From Clostridiales bacterium (GTDB lineage Bacteria; Bacillota; Clostridia; Christensenellales; Borkfalkiaceae), in contig SVIK01000079.1 in NCBI GenBank assembly GCA_015069525.1, positions 1-5,981 on the forward strand: DNA of 5,981 bases, read 5' to 3'. Below are positions 1 to 5,894 of this stretch, one piece after another. A program made the translations under genes and the position numbers. The notes under the pieces are model-generated. The model was not told the DNA's origin, did not search any database, and saw only the letters and a program-made list of their open reading frames with translations. Numbering within the stretch: the stretch's first letter is position 1; each line of letters begins with the position of its first letter.

Positions 1-969
1 AAAATTTACGAAATGCTCGATATTCATTTCGATTCGTACGCTGGGGAGAGCTTTTATTCGGATAAAATGCAACCGATTGTGGACGAGCTTAAAGAAAAAG
101 GCTTGCTCACGGAAAGCCGTGGCGCACAAGTGGTAGATTTGGAATCATACGGCATGCCCCCTTGTATCATTTTGAAATCGGACGGGAGCTCCCTTTACGC
201 AACGCGCGATATGGCGGCTGCGCAGTATAGAAAAAATACGTACGATTTTGATAAATGCTTGTACGTGGTTGCTTATCAACAAAACCTGCACTTTAAGCAA
301 TTTTTCAAAGTGCTTGAAATGATGGGCAAAGATTGGGCGAAAGATTTGGTGCACGTAGCCTACGGCATGGTGTCCTTGGAAGAGGGCGTTATGTCTACGA
401 GAAAGGGCAACGTAGTGTTCCTTGAAGACGTAATCAAGAAATGTATCGAAAAGGCGTATACGATTATCGACGAAAAGAACCCCAACTTGGAAGACAAAGA
501 AGAAGTCGCTAAAAAAGTGGGCGTTGGTGCGGTAATCTTTGGGGCTCTTTATAATAATAAGATTAAGGACATTGTGTTCTCGTATGATAAAGTGCTCAAT
601 TTCGACGGCGAAACGAGCGTTTACGTGCAATATACTTGTGCAAGAGCCAATTCCGTCTTGCAAAAGGGCGGAGCGCCTGAAAGCTTTGAAATCCCTACGC
701 TTTGTAGCCAAGAAATCGAGCTGGTAAAAGCGCTTTCCACCTTCCCCGAAACGGTGAAAGGCTCTGCGGAGAAATACGAACCGTCCATGATAGCAAGATT
801 TGCGGTGGACGTAGCGCAGAAATTCAATAAATTCTATTTCGATTGCAAAATTTTGTCTGCGGAAGACGAAATAACGAAGAATTTCCGTCTTGCTTTGACG
901 AACGCAACCTTGCAAACGCTTACCAATGCGTTTGCGCTCCTTGGTATCGGTATCCCCGACAAAATGTAA
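1..969 (+). CDS. argS: Arginyl-tRNA synthetase, C-terminal 322 codons (5' end outside the window)
   Basis: Cytosolic class Ia enzyme that attaches arginine to tRNA-Arg using ATP. The reading frame is open from base 1, so the first ATG at 13 is internal. About 55% of a usual ArgRS of roughly 560-580 residues is visible, and the HIGH motif lies upstream of the window. Seen, numbering visible codons: YATRD at 66-70, the LHFKQ block at 96-100, the KMSKS-equivalent VMSTRKGN at 130-137, then the helical anticodon-binding DALR domain from about 200, opening with YVQYTCAR at 208-215 and ending with the typical LLGIGIPDKM tail. The first Lys of the KMSKS-like loop is Val. Loss of this Lys is known in several ArgRS lineages, so it does not imply inactivity. 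An intrinsic terminator follows 15 bases after the stop, so argS ends its transcription unit. No frameshift is seen. Identity is secure. Confidence 0.96.
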   Translation, partial: KIYEMLDIHFDSYAGESFYSDKMQPIVDELKEKGLLTESRGAQVVDLESYGMPPCIILKSDGSSLYATRDMAAAQYRKNTYDFDKCLYVVAYQQNLHFKQFFKVLEMMGKDWAKDLVHVAYGMVSLEEGVMSTRKGNVVFLEDVIKKCIEKAYTIIDEKNPNLEDKEEVAKKVGVGAVIFGALYNNKIKDIVFSYDKVLNFDGETSVYVQYTCARANSVLQKGGAPESFEIPTLCSQEIELVKALSTFPETVKGSAEKYEPSMIARFAVDVAQKFNKFYFDCKILSAEDEITKNFRLALTNATLQTLTNAFALLGIGIPDKM

Positions 970-983
970 TAAAAACACAACTT

Positions 984-1017
984 TTCCCGCAAGCCAACCG
1001 CTTGCGGGAATTTTTTT
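984..1017 (+). terminator. Intrinsic terminator of argS
   Basis: A perfect 11-bp stem (984-994 with 1000-1010) closes a 5-base loop and is followed directly by seven T (1011-1017). The GC-rich centre plus U-tract is a textbook Rho-independent terminator, placed 15 bases after the argS stop. It should isolate argS from the helicase gene. The opposite strand has no comparable T-run, so it is probably one-directional. Confidence 0.95.
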
Positions 1018-1083
1018 ATAAAAGCCGTTCACTCTATCAAAAAATTTCCTCGAAAAAATTTTCTTCCAAACTATTCCATTTTT

Positions 1084-1102
1084 TTGACAAATATGCTATT
1101 AT
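1084..1102 (+). promoter_or_regulatory. Probable promoter of the HelD-like gene (extended -10 TGCTATTAT)
   Basis: TGC followed by TATTAT (1097-1102) makes a good extended -10, 21 bases before the ATG. A perfect TTGACA sits at 1084-1089, but only 7 bases upstream of that -10, too close to act as its -35. The hexamer 17 bases upstream (TTCCAT, 1074-1079) is poor. Read with TTGACA as -35, the -10 would be AATAAG at 1107-1112, also poor. I favour an extended-10 promoter, giving a start near 1108-1110 and a leader of about 15 bases. The exact start is uncertain. Confidence 0.5.
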
Positions 1103-1109
1103 AGAAAAT

Positions 1110-1115
1110 AAGGTG
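1110..1115 (+). promoter_or_regulatory. Ribosome binding site of the HelD-like gene
   Basis: AAGGTG matches the anti-Shine-Dalgarno complement and lies 8 bases before the ATG at 1124. It fixes that start codon. If the promoter call above is right, this site lies almost at the 5' end of the mRNA. Confidence 0.8.
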
Positions 1116-1123
1116 TAAAAAAG

Positions 1124-3517
1124 ATGGCAAAAATTCCGTTTGACAACTTAATGAAATTGCTTGAACCAAAGAAGGACGCGGATAAGGATTGGTTTTTGTC
1201 GCTTTTGAACGAGGAAAAGCAACGAGCCTACGAGGAAGAGCACGTGGACGCGGTAATGCAAATGCTTCGCATTGCCCGTATTCGCACGCATAAAAACGCC
1301 ATAAAAGAAGCCAAAGAGGAAATCGCAAAGATTGAAAACGATAAACATAAAGAGGCTGACAGCTATCGCAAAATTATTCTCTTAACGGAAGAAATTAAGC
1401 GTCAGGAGGAAAAAATTGAGCAGTTCCGTCCGTTTTTTGACGAGCCGTATTTCGCTCGTATGGATTTAATTGACAATATTGAGGGCTATAATAGTTATTA
1501 TATCGGCAAAAAAGGGGACGTAAAGCTTGAAATTGTCGATTGGCGTGCTCCGCTTGCGAGAAGATATTATCAAAAGAGCTGTTCTTCTTTTAAAATCAAT
1601 CAATACGAATATAAGACGATTCTTCGTCGCGCCGTCCGTACGAAAGAAGGGAAGCTCGTCGATTATAAAAACGAGTATTTATCCTTAAAAGAGTATCTTT
1701 CGCCCGAAGAAATTGACGGAAAGGACGAGGAAAACGTACTCGACCCTTATCTTAAAGAAATTATCCGCGCGCGTAAGGAAGAAACGGCGGTAAAAGATAT
1801 CATCGAAACGATACAGGAAAAGCAGTACGAAATTATCACTTGTCCTGAAAAGAGCAACTTTATTTTGCAAGGTTGTGCAGGTAGCGGAAAAACGATGGTA
1901 ATGTTGCACCGTTTAAGCTATTTGATGTATAATAACGAGAACATCAAACCGCGCGACGTGCTTGTTATTACGCCAAGCAATTCTTTCAATTCCTTTATAG
2001 ACGAACTCGCAGAGATTTTACAATTAGAGCGCGTAAAAACGACGACGGCATACGAATACTTTTTACAGGTTTTGAAAAACGTCGGGGTGGATATCGCGGA
2101 AAAAATCGACGTTTCACAAAGGGAAAGTGACGAATACTTACAATACGTTTATTCAGCAAAGTTCGTCCAAGACGTAAAAAAGAAGCTCAATAAAGTATTC
2201 GATAGTTTATACGGCTTGTTTACGGCGGAAGAATGTCAAGACTTTATCGCCGATATTTTAAACGATTGCAAAGCGCAACTTTCCGCGTATGAGGGGATAA
2301 AAAATTCGTCCATGCGCGTGCGTAGGGCGGTGCTTGGCGAGATTAAAGAAAAAAAGGAAGGGGGCTTGTATTATACCAAACCTTTCCGTTCGCTGATGAA
2401 CGGTATTTTGGACGTGCAAGATTTCTTGGACGGCACGTTAAAAAGCGAAAATGCAAAATTGCCCGATTATTTTTATCGGCAAATGCTTTCCTTCTATAAA
2501 AGTGGTGCTTACGTAGCAAAAAACGCGGGACGGATTGTGGAAGAAGCGGTGCAATCGCTTGACGAACTCGCCCTTTCTTTGCAAAAGGAAATTATCGATT
2601 TGCGCCGTTATAAACAGCGGATAGGTAGCGTGGAAACGTACACCTATGCGGATAGAATTGCGCGCAGAGAAGAGCTTTTGAAAGAGGTAGAACTTGTTAA
2701 AGGCAAGGTGCTTATCGTTGGAGATAATACGACGGCGTTTGCGGAATTTTACCGTTATTTGCGTGGCGAAAAAGTCTTTTGCGAGCTGGGTGAGGGGAAC
2801 TCTTTTCTCGACGTCGTACGGTATTTTTACAAGGAAACGGTTAAAAAGTATAAGACGAACTACGGCTTAACCTCGAAAAAGATGTATCTTTCGGACGCGT
2901 ATGCGCTGTGCGTCATTTGTTCGGGGATAACGGATAGGCTTTCGCCCGTATATTCGTACGTATTCGTAGACGAGGCGCAGGATATTTCTCCGTGTGAATA
3001 TGCGTTGCTTCGAAAAATCAATAAAAAAGCCTCCTTTAACGTGTTTGGGGATTTGGCGCAAAACGTCACTTCTTGGCGTGGGGTAAAAACTTGGGAAGAA
3101 GCGTTCCCTGATTTCGAGGTGTACACGCTTAATCAAAATTATCGCAACACCAATCAAATCGTTGATTTCGTGTCCTCGTCGCTACAATTGGATATGCAAT
3201 CCATCGGCTTTGAAGGGCCGAACGTTGCGAAGCTATCCACAAGAGAAATTAGCGGATTTTTCAAAAATAAAAAGGGCTTGAAGGCAATTATTTGTTCGGC
3301 GGAAAAGAAGGAAACACTATTACGGAAATCGTATAACGACCTTTCGCAAAAGGGAAAAATTTCTCGTTCAAAAATCAATATTATGAACGTTTACGAAAGC
3401 AAGGGGCTAGAATTTACCTCGGTGGTAGTAGACCCCGACGGGCTTTCCAAAAGCGAGCTGTATATCGCTTACACAAGGGCGTTAAAGGAGCTCGCTGTGA
3501 TAGAGCGTCGCAAATGA
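1124..3517 (+). CDS. helD: HelD-like RNA polymerase recycling ATPase (UvrD/Rep-type superfamily 1)
   Basis: HelD proteins bind RNA polymerase and use ATP to strip it from stalled or post-termination complexes. Actinobacterial relatives (HelR) can contribute rifampicin tolerance. Seen: a charged helical N-terminus predicted to form an antiparallel coiled coil (about 25-103), as in the HelD arm that enters the polymerase secondary channel; the HelD-type block YFARMDL (109-115), YYIG (125-128), VDWRAP (138-143); Walker A GCAGSGKT (250-257); VITPSNSF motif Ia; about 360 residues to Walker B VDEAQD (615-620); GDLAQ (642-646); NQNYRNT (670-676); VYESKGLEF (756-764); YIAYTRA with R785 (780-786). All ATPase motifs look intact. 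The 2A part is short with no room for the large UvrD 2B domain, as in HelD. Length 797 compares with 774 for Bacillus subtilis HelD. The gene stands alone between a terminator and the topoisomerase promoter. A plain DNA helicase (UvrD/PcrA) is less likely because of the N-terminal block. Confidence 0.88.
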   Translation: MAKIPFDNLMKLLEPKKDADKDWFLSLLNEEKQRAYEEEHVDAVMQMLRIARIRTHKNAIKEAKEEIAKIENDKHKEADSYRKIILLTEEIKRQEEKIEQFRPFFDEPYFARMDLIDNIEGYNSYYIGKKGDVKLEIVDWRAPLARRYYQKSCSSFKINQYEYKTILRRAVRTKEGKLVDYKNEYLSLKEYLSPEEIDGKDEENVLDPYLKEIIRARKEETAVKDIIETIQEKQYEIITCPEKSNFILQGCAGSGKTMVMLHRLSYLMYNNENIKPRDVLVITPSNSFNSFIDELAEILQLERVKTTTAYEYFLQVLKNVGVDIAEKIDVSQRESDEYLQYVYSAKFVQDVKKKLNKVFDSLYGLFTAEECQDFIADILNDCKAQLSAYEGIKNSSMRVRRAVLGEIKEKKEGGLYYTKPFRSLMNGILDVQDFLDGTLKSENAKLPDYFYRQMLSFYKSGAYVAKNAGRIVEEAVQSLDELALSLQKEIIDLRRYKQRIGSVETYTYADRIARREELLKEVELVKGKVLIVGDNTTAFAEFYRYLRGEKVFCELGEGNSFLDVVRYFYKETVKKYKTNYGLTSKKMYLSDAYALCVICSGITDRLSPVYSYVFVDEAQDISPCEYALLRKINKKASFNVFGDLAQNVTSWRGVKTWEEAFPDFEVYTLNQNYRNTNQIVDFVSSSLQLDMQSIGFEGPNVAKLSTREISGFFKNKKGLKAIICSAEKKETLLRKSYNDLSQKGKISRSKINIMNVYESKGLEFTSVVVDPDGLSKSELYIAYTRALKELAVIERRK

Positions 3518-3520
3518 ACT

Positions 3521-3625
3521 TTGTGGAAAAAAATTGCGTCAAACATTTGAAAAAATTGAAAAAACATGCTATAATAGGATAAAATGGTAGATTTTGGCGT
3601 AGTTTTCCACCGTAATTGTGGAAAA
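3521..3625. repeat. Three TTTTCCAC-type elements resembling DnaA boxes upstream of the topoisomerase operon
   Basis: TTGTGGAAAA occurs identically at 3521-3530 and 3616-3625. Both contain TGTGGAAAA, the reverse complement of TTTTCCACA, one base away from the DnaA box TTATCCACA and equal to the form I recall as usual in cyanobacteria. A third copy in the opposite direction, TTTTCCACC at 3603-3611, is two bases off. The copies flank the promoter: one 17 bases before the -35, two in the leader where they form the arms of a hairpin. DnaA binding is inference; a different repressor or chance in AT-rich DNA is possible. Confidence 0.35.
3547..3575 (+). promoter_or_regulatory. Strong promoter of the topoisomerase operon
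   Basis: TTGAAA (3547-3552), a 17-base spacer, then perfect TATAAT (3570-3575) preceded by TGC (3567-3569) as an extended -10. This is a near-consensus housekeeping sigma-factor promoter. It predicts a start near 3581-3583 and a leader of about 100 bases before the ATG at 3684. A second TTGAAA at 3556-3561 is too close to be a -35. Confidence 0.88.
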
Positions 3626-3664
3626 CTTTACCCTAAAAAAGCGCATTTAACGAAGATAGACTGA
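3584..3664 (+). CDS. Possible 26-residue leader ORF ahead of the topoisomerase B gene
   Basis: An ATG at 3584 opens 26 codons ending in TGA at 3662-3664, 19 bases before the next start codon. The peptide begins MVDFGVVFHRNCGK and is basic overall. Its ATG lies within about 3 bases of the predicted transcription start, so it could only be translated as a leaderless message. It spans the leader hairpin at 3601-3627. I recognise no family and see no attenuation-type codon run. It may well be chance. Confidence 0.15.
   Translation: MVDFGVVFHRNCGKLYPKKAHLTKID
3601..3627 (+). promoter_or_regulatory. Leader hairpin or operator in the topoisomerase 5' UTR
   Basis: A perfect 10-bp inverted repeat, AGTTTTCCAC (3601-3610) with GTGGAAAACT (3618-3627), encloses a 7-base loop. 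It lies about 20-45 bases after the predicted transcription start. No T-run follows, so it does not look like a terminator. As DNA it is a palindromic operator candidate; as RNA it could stabilise the mRNA 5' end or modulate translation. The role is unknown. Confidence 0.5.
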
Positions 3665-3671
3665 GTATTAC

Positions 3672-3675
3672 GGAG
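3672..3675 (+). promoter_or_regulatory. Ribosome binding site of the topoisomerase B gene
   Basis: GGAG lies 8 bases before the ATG at 3684. It supports that start over the next in-frame ATG (codon 30), which is inside the conserved AVRMRPGMYIG motif. Confidence 0.75.
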
Positions 3676-3683
3676 TTGGCAAG

Positions 3684-5894
3684 ATGGCAAAAGAAGTGAA
3701 AAACGAGAAGACGAACGACGCTTACAGCGCGAAAAACCTGGAAGTTTTAGAGGGGCTCGACGCCGTTCGTATGCGCCCTGGTATGTATATCGGCTCGACG
3801 GGCATTAAAGGGTTGCACCATATCCTTTGGGAAATCGTAGACAACGCAATCGACGAAGCGGCGAACGGGTTTGCGAATAAGGTAAAGGTGACCTTACACG
3901 CAGACGGGAGTGCGTCGGTTGAAGATAACGGACGTGGTATTCCCACCGATATTCACCCCAAAGAAAAGGTGTCGGGCGTACAGCTTGTTTTCACTAAATT
4001 ACACGCGGGTGGTAAATTTGGACAGGGCAACTACGAATATTCGGGTGGGTTGCACGGTGTAGGCGCATCCGTCACCAACGCGCTTTCGGAGTGGTTAAAG
4101 GTTGAAGTCTATCGTAATAAGCGCATTTATAAAATGAGTTTCACTTCCCATTACGGCACGGGAAAGAATAAAAGTAAAATTATTTCAGGTGACCCTGACG
4201 GACCTTTGGAGGATACGGGAATCCGCACCAACCGTCAAGGCTCGTTTATCCGCTTTAAACCGGATGCGAGGGTATTTTCCGAAACCGAATTTGATTTGGA
4301 AACGGTAGAGGAAAGATTGAATCAACTCGCCTTCTTAAATAAAGGCGTTGAAATTACAATCGTGGACGAGCGTATCACGATGGCGGAGGCGAAACGCAAC
4401 CGCGCGCTTTGGGATAGTGAAAACGAAGAAACGGACGAAGAAGGGGAAACGGTTGAAGCGGAAGCAGAGACAACCGTTGAAGAAGAACAACCCACTCTTT
4501 TTGACTTTAACGAAGACGGACAAGCTTCCTTGTTTGATACCGTAGACGAGCTTGCGCTTGAAAGCGAGCCGTATCGTGCTGTATTCAAATATGACGGCGG
4601 TATTTCCGATTACGTTAAATCGCTTACCGACGGCGAGAAAAAGCTATATTCCGCGCCCATTTACTATAAGGCGACGAAAAACGATATTCAAGTAGAGTTT
4701 GCAATTCAACACACGGGCGCGTATAGAGAAAAGATGTTCTCGTTCGTCAATAATATTCCCACCCCTGAGGGCGGTTATCACGAAATGGGTTTCCGTTCGG
4801 GCTTGACGAGGGTGCTTAACGAATACGCAAGGGCGAACGGGTTTTTGAAGGATAAAGACCCCAATTTCCAAGGCGACGATTTCAGCGAAGGGCTTTCCGT
4901 GGTGCTGTCCGTAAAAATGGCAAGCGTGCAATTCGAAGGGCAGACCAAGACGAAACTTGGAAACACGGAGGCGCGTCCTGCCGTAGAAGCAACGGTAATC
5001 GAAGGCTTTAACGAATTTAAAAATATCCGTGGTTATAAAAAGACCATGGAAGAAATTATTAAGAAGGCACAAGGGGCGGCGAAATCGAGAATTGCCGCGA
5101 AGACGGCAAAAGATAACGCCCGCGAGAAGAATAAAATCGACGGCTTGACGTTGATTGGTAAATTGGCGGCTTGCTCTGGGCGTAAACCCGAACTTAACGA
5201 AATCTTCATCGTAGAGGGAGATTCGGCAGGCGGTACGGCAAAACAAGCGCGCGTGAGACAATTCCAATCGATATTACCGCTTCGCGGTAAACCGCTTAAC
5301 GTCGAGAAGAAAAAGCTTGCCCAGATTTTGGAAAATGAAGAAATCCGTACGATGATTAGCGCGATTGGCGCGGGTATCGACCCCGATTTCAAGTTGGATA
5401 AAATCAACTATCACAAAGTCATTATTCTTTCGGATGCCGACCAAGACGGTATGCATATCCGTTGTATTTTGCTCACCTTCTTTTTCCGTTATATGCGTCC
5501 GCTCGTCAATGCGGGGCACGTGTATATCGGTATGCCTCCTTTATACAAGGTTTCCAAAGGGGATAAGGTAGAATACGCGTACGACGATAAAGAACTCAAC
5601 GAAAAGATAGAAAAAATCGGCAAAGGGTATCAATTACAGCGTTATAAAGGGCTTGGTGAAATGAACGCCGAACAGCTCTGGGAAACGACGATGAACCCTG
5701 CGACGAGAAACTTGATGCAGGTGACCGTGGAAGACGCGGCAAAAGCGGAAAAGATGATTACCACGCTCATGGGCGATAAAGTGGACGGTAGAAAAGAATT
5801 TTTGGCGAAATATGCCAATTTTAATAAGCGCGACGCGTTTATGGATAAAATAGAAAAAACGAGCAAGAAGGAGAGCGGTGATGGCGAAGAGTAA
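3684..5894 (+). CDS. gyrB/parE: Type IIA DNA topoisomerase subunit B (GyrB/ParE family) with an acidic insertion
   Basis: ATPase and TOPRIM subunit of a gyrase or topoisomerase IV tetramer, which passes one DNA duplex through another. Seen: GHKL ATPase with RMRPGMYIG (29-37), catalytic E50 and D53-N54, DNGRGIP (81-87), GGLHGVGASV (121-130); transducer domain with FVNNIPTPEGG (354-363) and the ATP-contacting QTK (420-422); TOPRIM EGDSAGG (511-517), PLRGKPLNVEK (532-542), metal-binding D584/D586/D588 in SDADQDGMHIR; C-terminal QRYKGLGEMN (652-661). All catalytic residues are present. Length 736 exceeds the 638 of B. subtilis GyrB, mainly because of an insertion at about 231-296. There is no large E. 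coli-type insert before QRYKGLGEMN. Gyrase versus topoisomerase IV is open: QRYKGLGEMN is gyrase-like, while GTAKQAR, DADQDGMHI and the partner's N-terminus lean to the topoisomerase IV-like type. It overlaps the A-subunit gene by 14 bases. Confidence 0.95.
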   Translation: MAKEVKNEKTNDAYSAKNLEVLEGLDAVRMRPGMYIGSTGIKGLHHILWEIVDNAIDEAANGFANKVKVTLHADGSASVEDNGRGIPTDIHPKEKVSGVQLVFTKLHAGGKFGQGNYEYSGGLHGVGASVTNALSEWLKVEVYRNKRIYKMSFTSHYGTGKNKSKIISGDPDGPLEDTGIRTNRQGSFIRFKPDARVFSETEFDLETVEERLNQLAFLNKGVEITIVDERITMAEAKRNRALWDSENEETDEEGETVEAEAETTVEEEQPTLFDFNEDGQASLFDTVDELALESEPYRAVFKYDGGISDYVKSLTDGEKKLYSAPIYYKATKNDIQVEFAIQHTGAYREKMFSFVNNIPTPEGGYHEMGFRSGLTRVLNEYARANGFLKDKDPNFQGDDFSEGLSVVLSVKMASVQFEGQTKTKLGNTEARPAVEATVIEGFNEFKNIRGYKKTMEEIIKKAQGAAKSRIAAKTAKDNAREKNKIDGLTLIGKLAACSGRKPELNEIFIVEGDSAGGTAKQARVRQFQSILPLRGKPLNVEKKKLAQILENEEIRTMISAIGAGIDPDFKLDKINYHKVIILSDADQDGMHIRCILLTFFFRYMRPLVNAGHVYIGMPPLYKVSKGDKVEYAYDDKELNEKIEKIGKGYQLQRYKGLGEMNAEQLWETTMNPATRNLMQVTVEDAAKAEKMITTLMGDKVDGRKEFLAKYANFNKRDAFMDKIEKTSKKESGDGEE
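4488..4538 (+). other. Tandem QxxLFD motifs, candidate sliding-clamp binding sites, inside the topoisomerase B insertion
   Basis: Residues 269-274 (QPTLFD) and 280-285 (QASLFD) are spaced 11 apart and separated by FNEDG. Both fit the loose bacterial beta-clamp pentapeptide Qxx(L/M)F (known examples: QADMF in DnaE, QLSLF in PolC). They sit in a probably disordered segment: residues 244-268 hold 14 Asp/Glu in 25. Such motifs are normally in flexible tails or loops. The function is inferred from the motif alone. Confidence 0.4.
5868..5873 (+). promoter_or_regulatory. Ribosome binding site of the topoisomerase A gene, inside the B coding region
   Basis: AAGGAG lies 7 bases before the ATG at 5881, within the last codons of the B gene. 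Together with the 14-base overlap it supports coupled translation and near-equal subunit production. Confidence 0.85.

Noticed and set aside
145..1032. 295-codon open frame on the minus strand over argS
   Set aside because: It is antisense to a clear ArgRS, runs through the terminator hairpin, is rich in Phe/Arg/His as expected for a codon-usage shadow, and shows no recognisable domain.
1036..1066. A-rich near-repeats (AAAAAATTTCCT and AAAAAATTTTCT) and AAAATTTT upstream of helD
   Set aside because: Low-complexity AT-rich spacer; may act as an UP-type element but too degenerate to call.
843..1118. 91-codon + strand open frame running from argS into the helD upstream gap
   Set aside because: Out of frame with argS, passes through the terminator and promoter region, with no family resemblance.
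3601..3627. Hairpin considered as a terminator for helD
   Set aside because: It lies downstream of the topoisomerase promoter and has no T-run on either strand; better seen as a leader element or operator.
4322..4588. Ser-rich minus-strand open frame opposite the acidic insertion
   Set aside because: Its Ser-rich run is the reverse complement of the Glu/Asp codons in the insertion, not a gene.
4644..5267. 207-codon minus-strand open frame over the topoisomerase B gene
   Set aside because: Shadow of the strongly conserved topoisomerase frame; no ribosome site or known motif.
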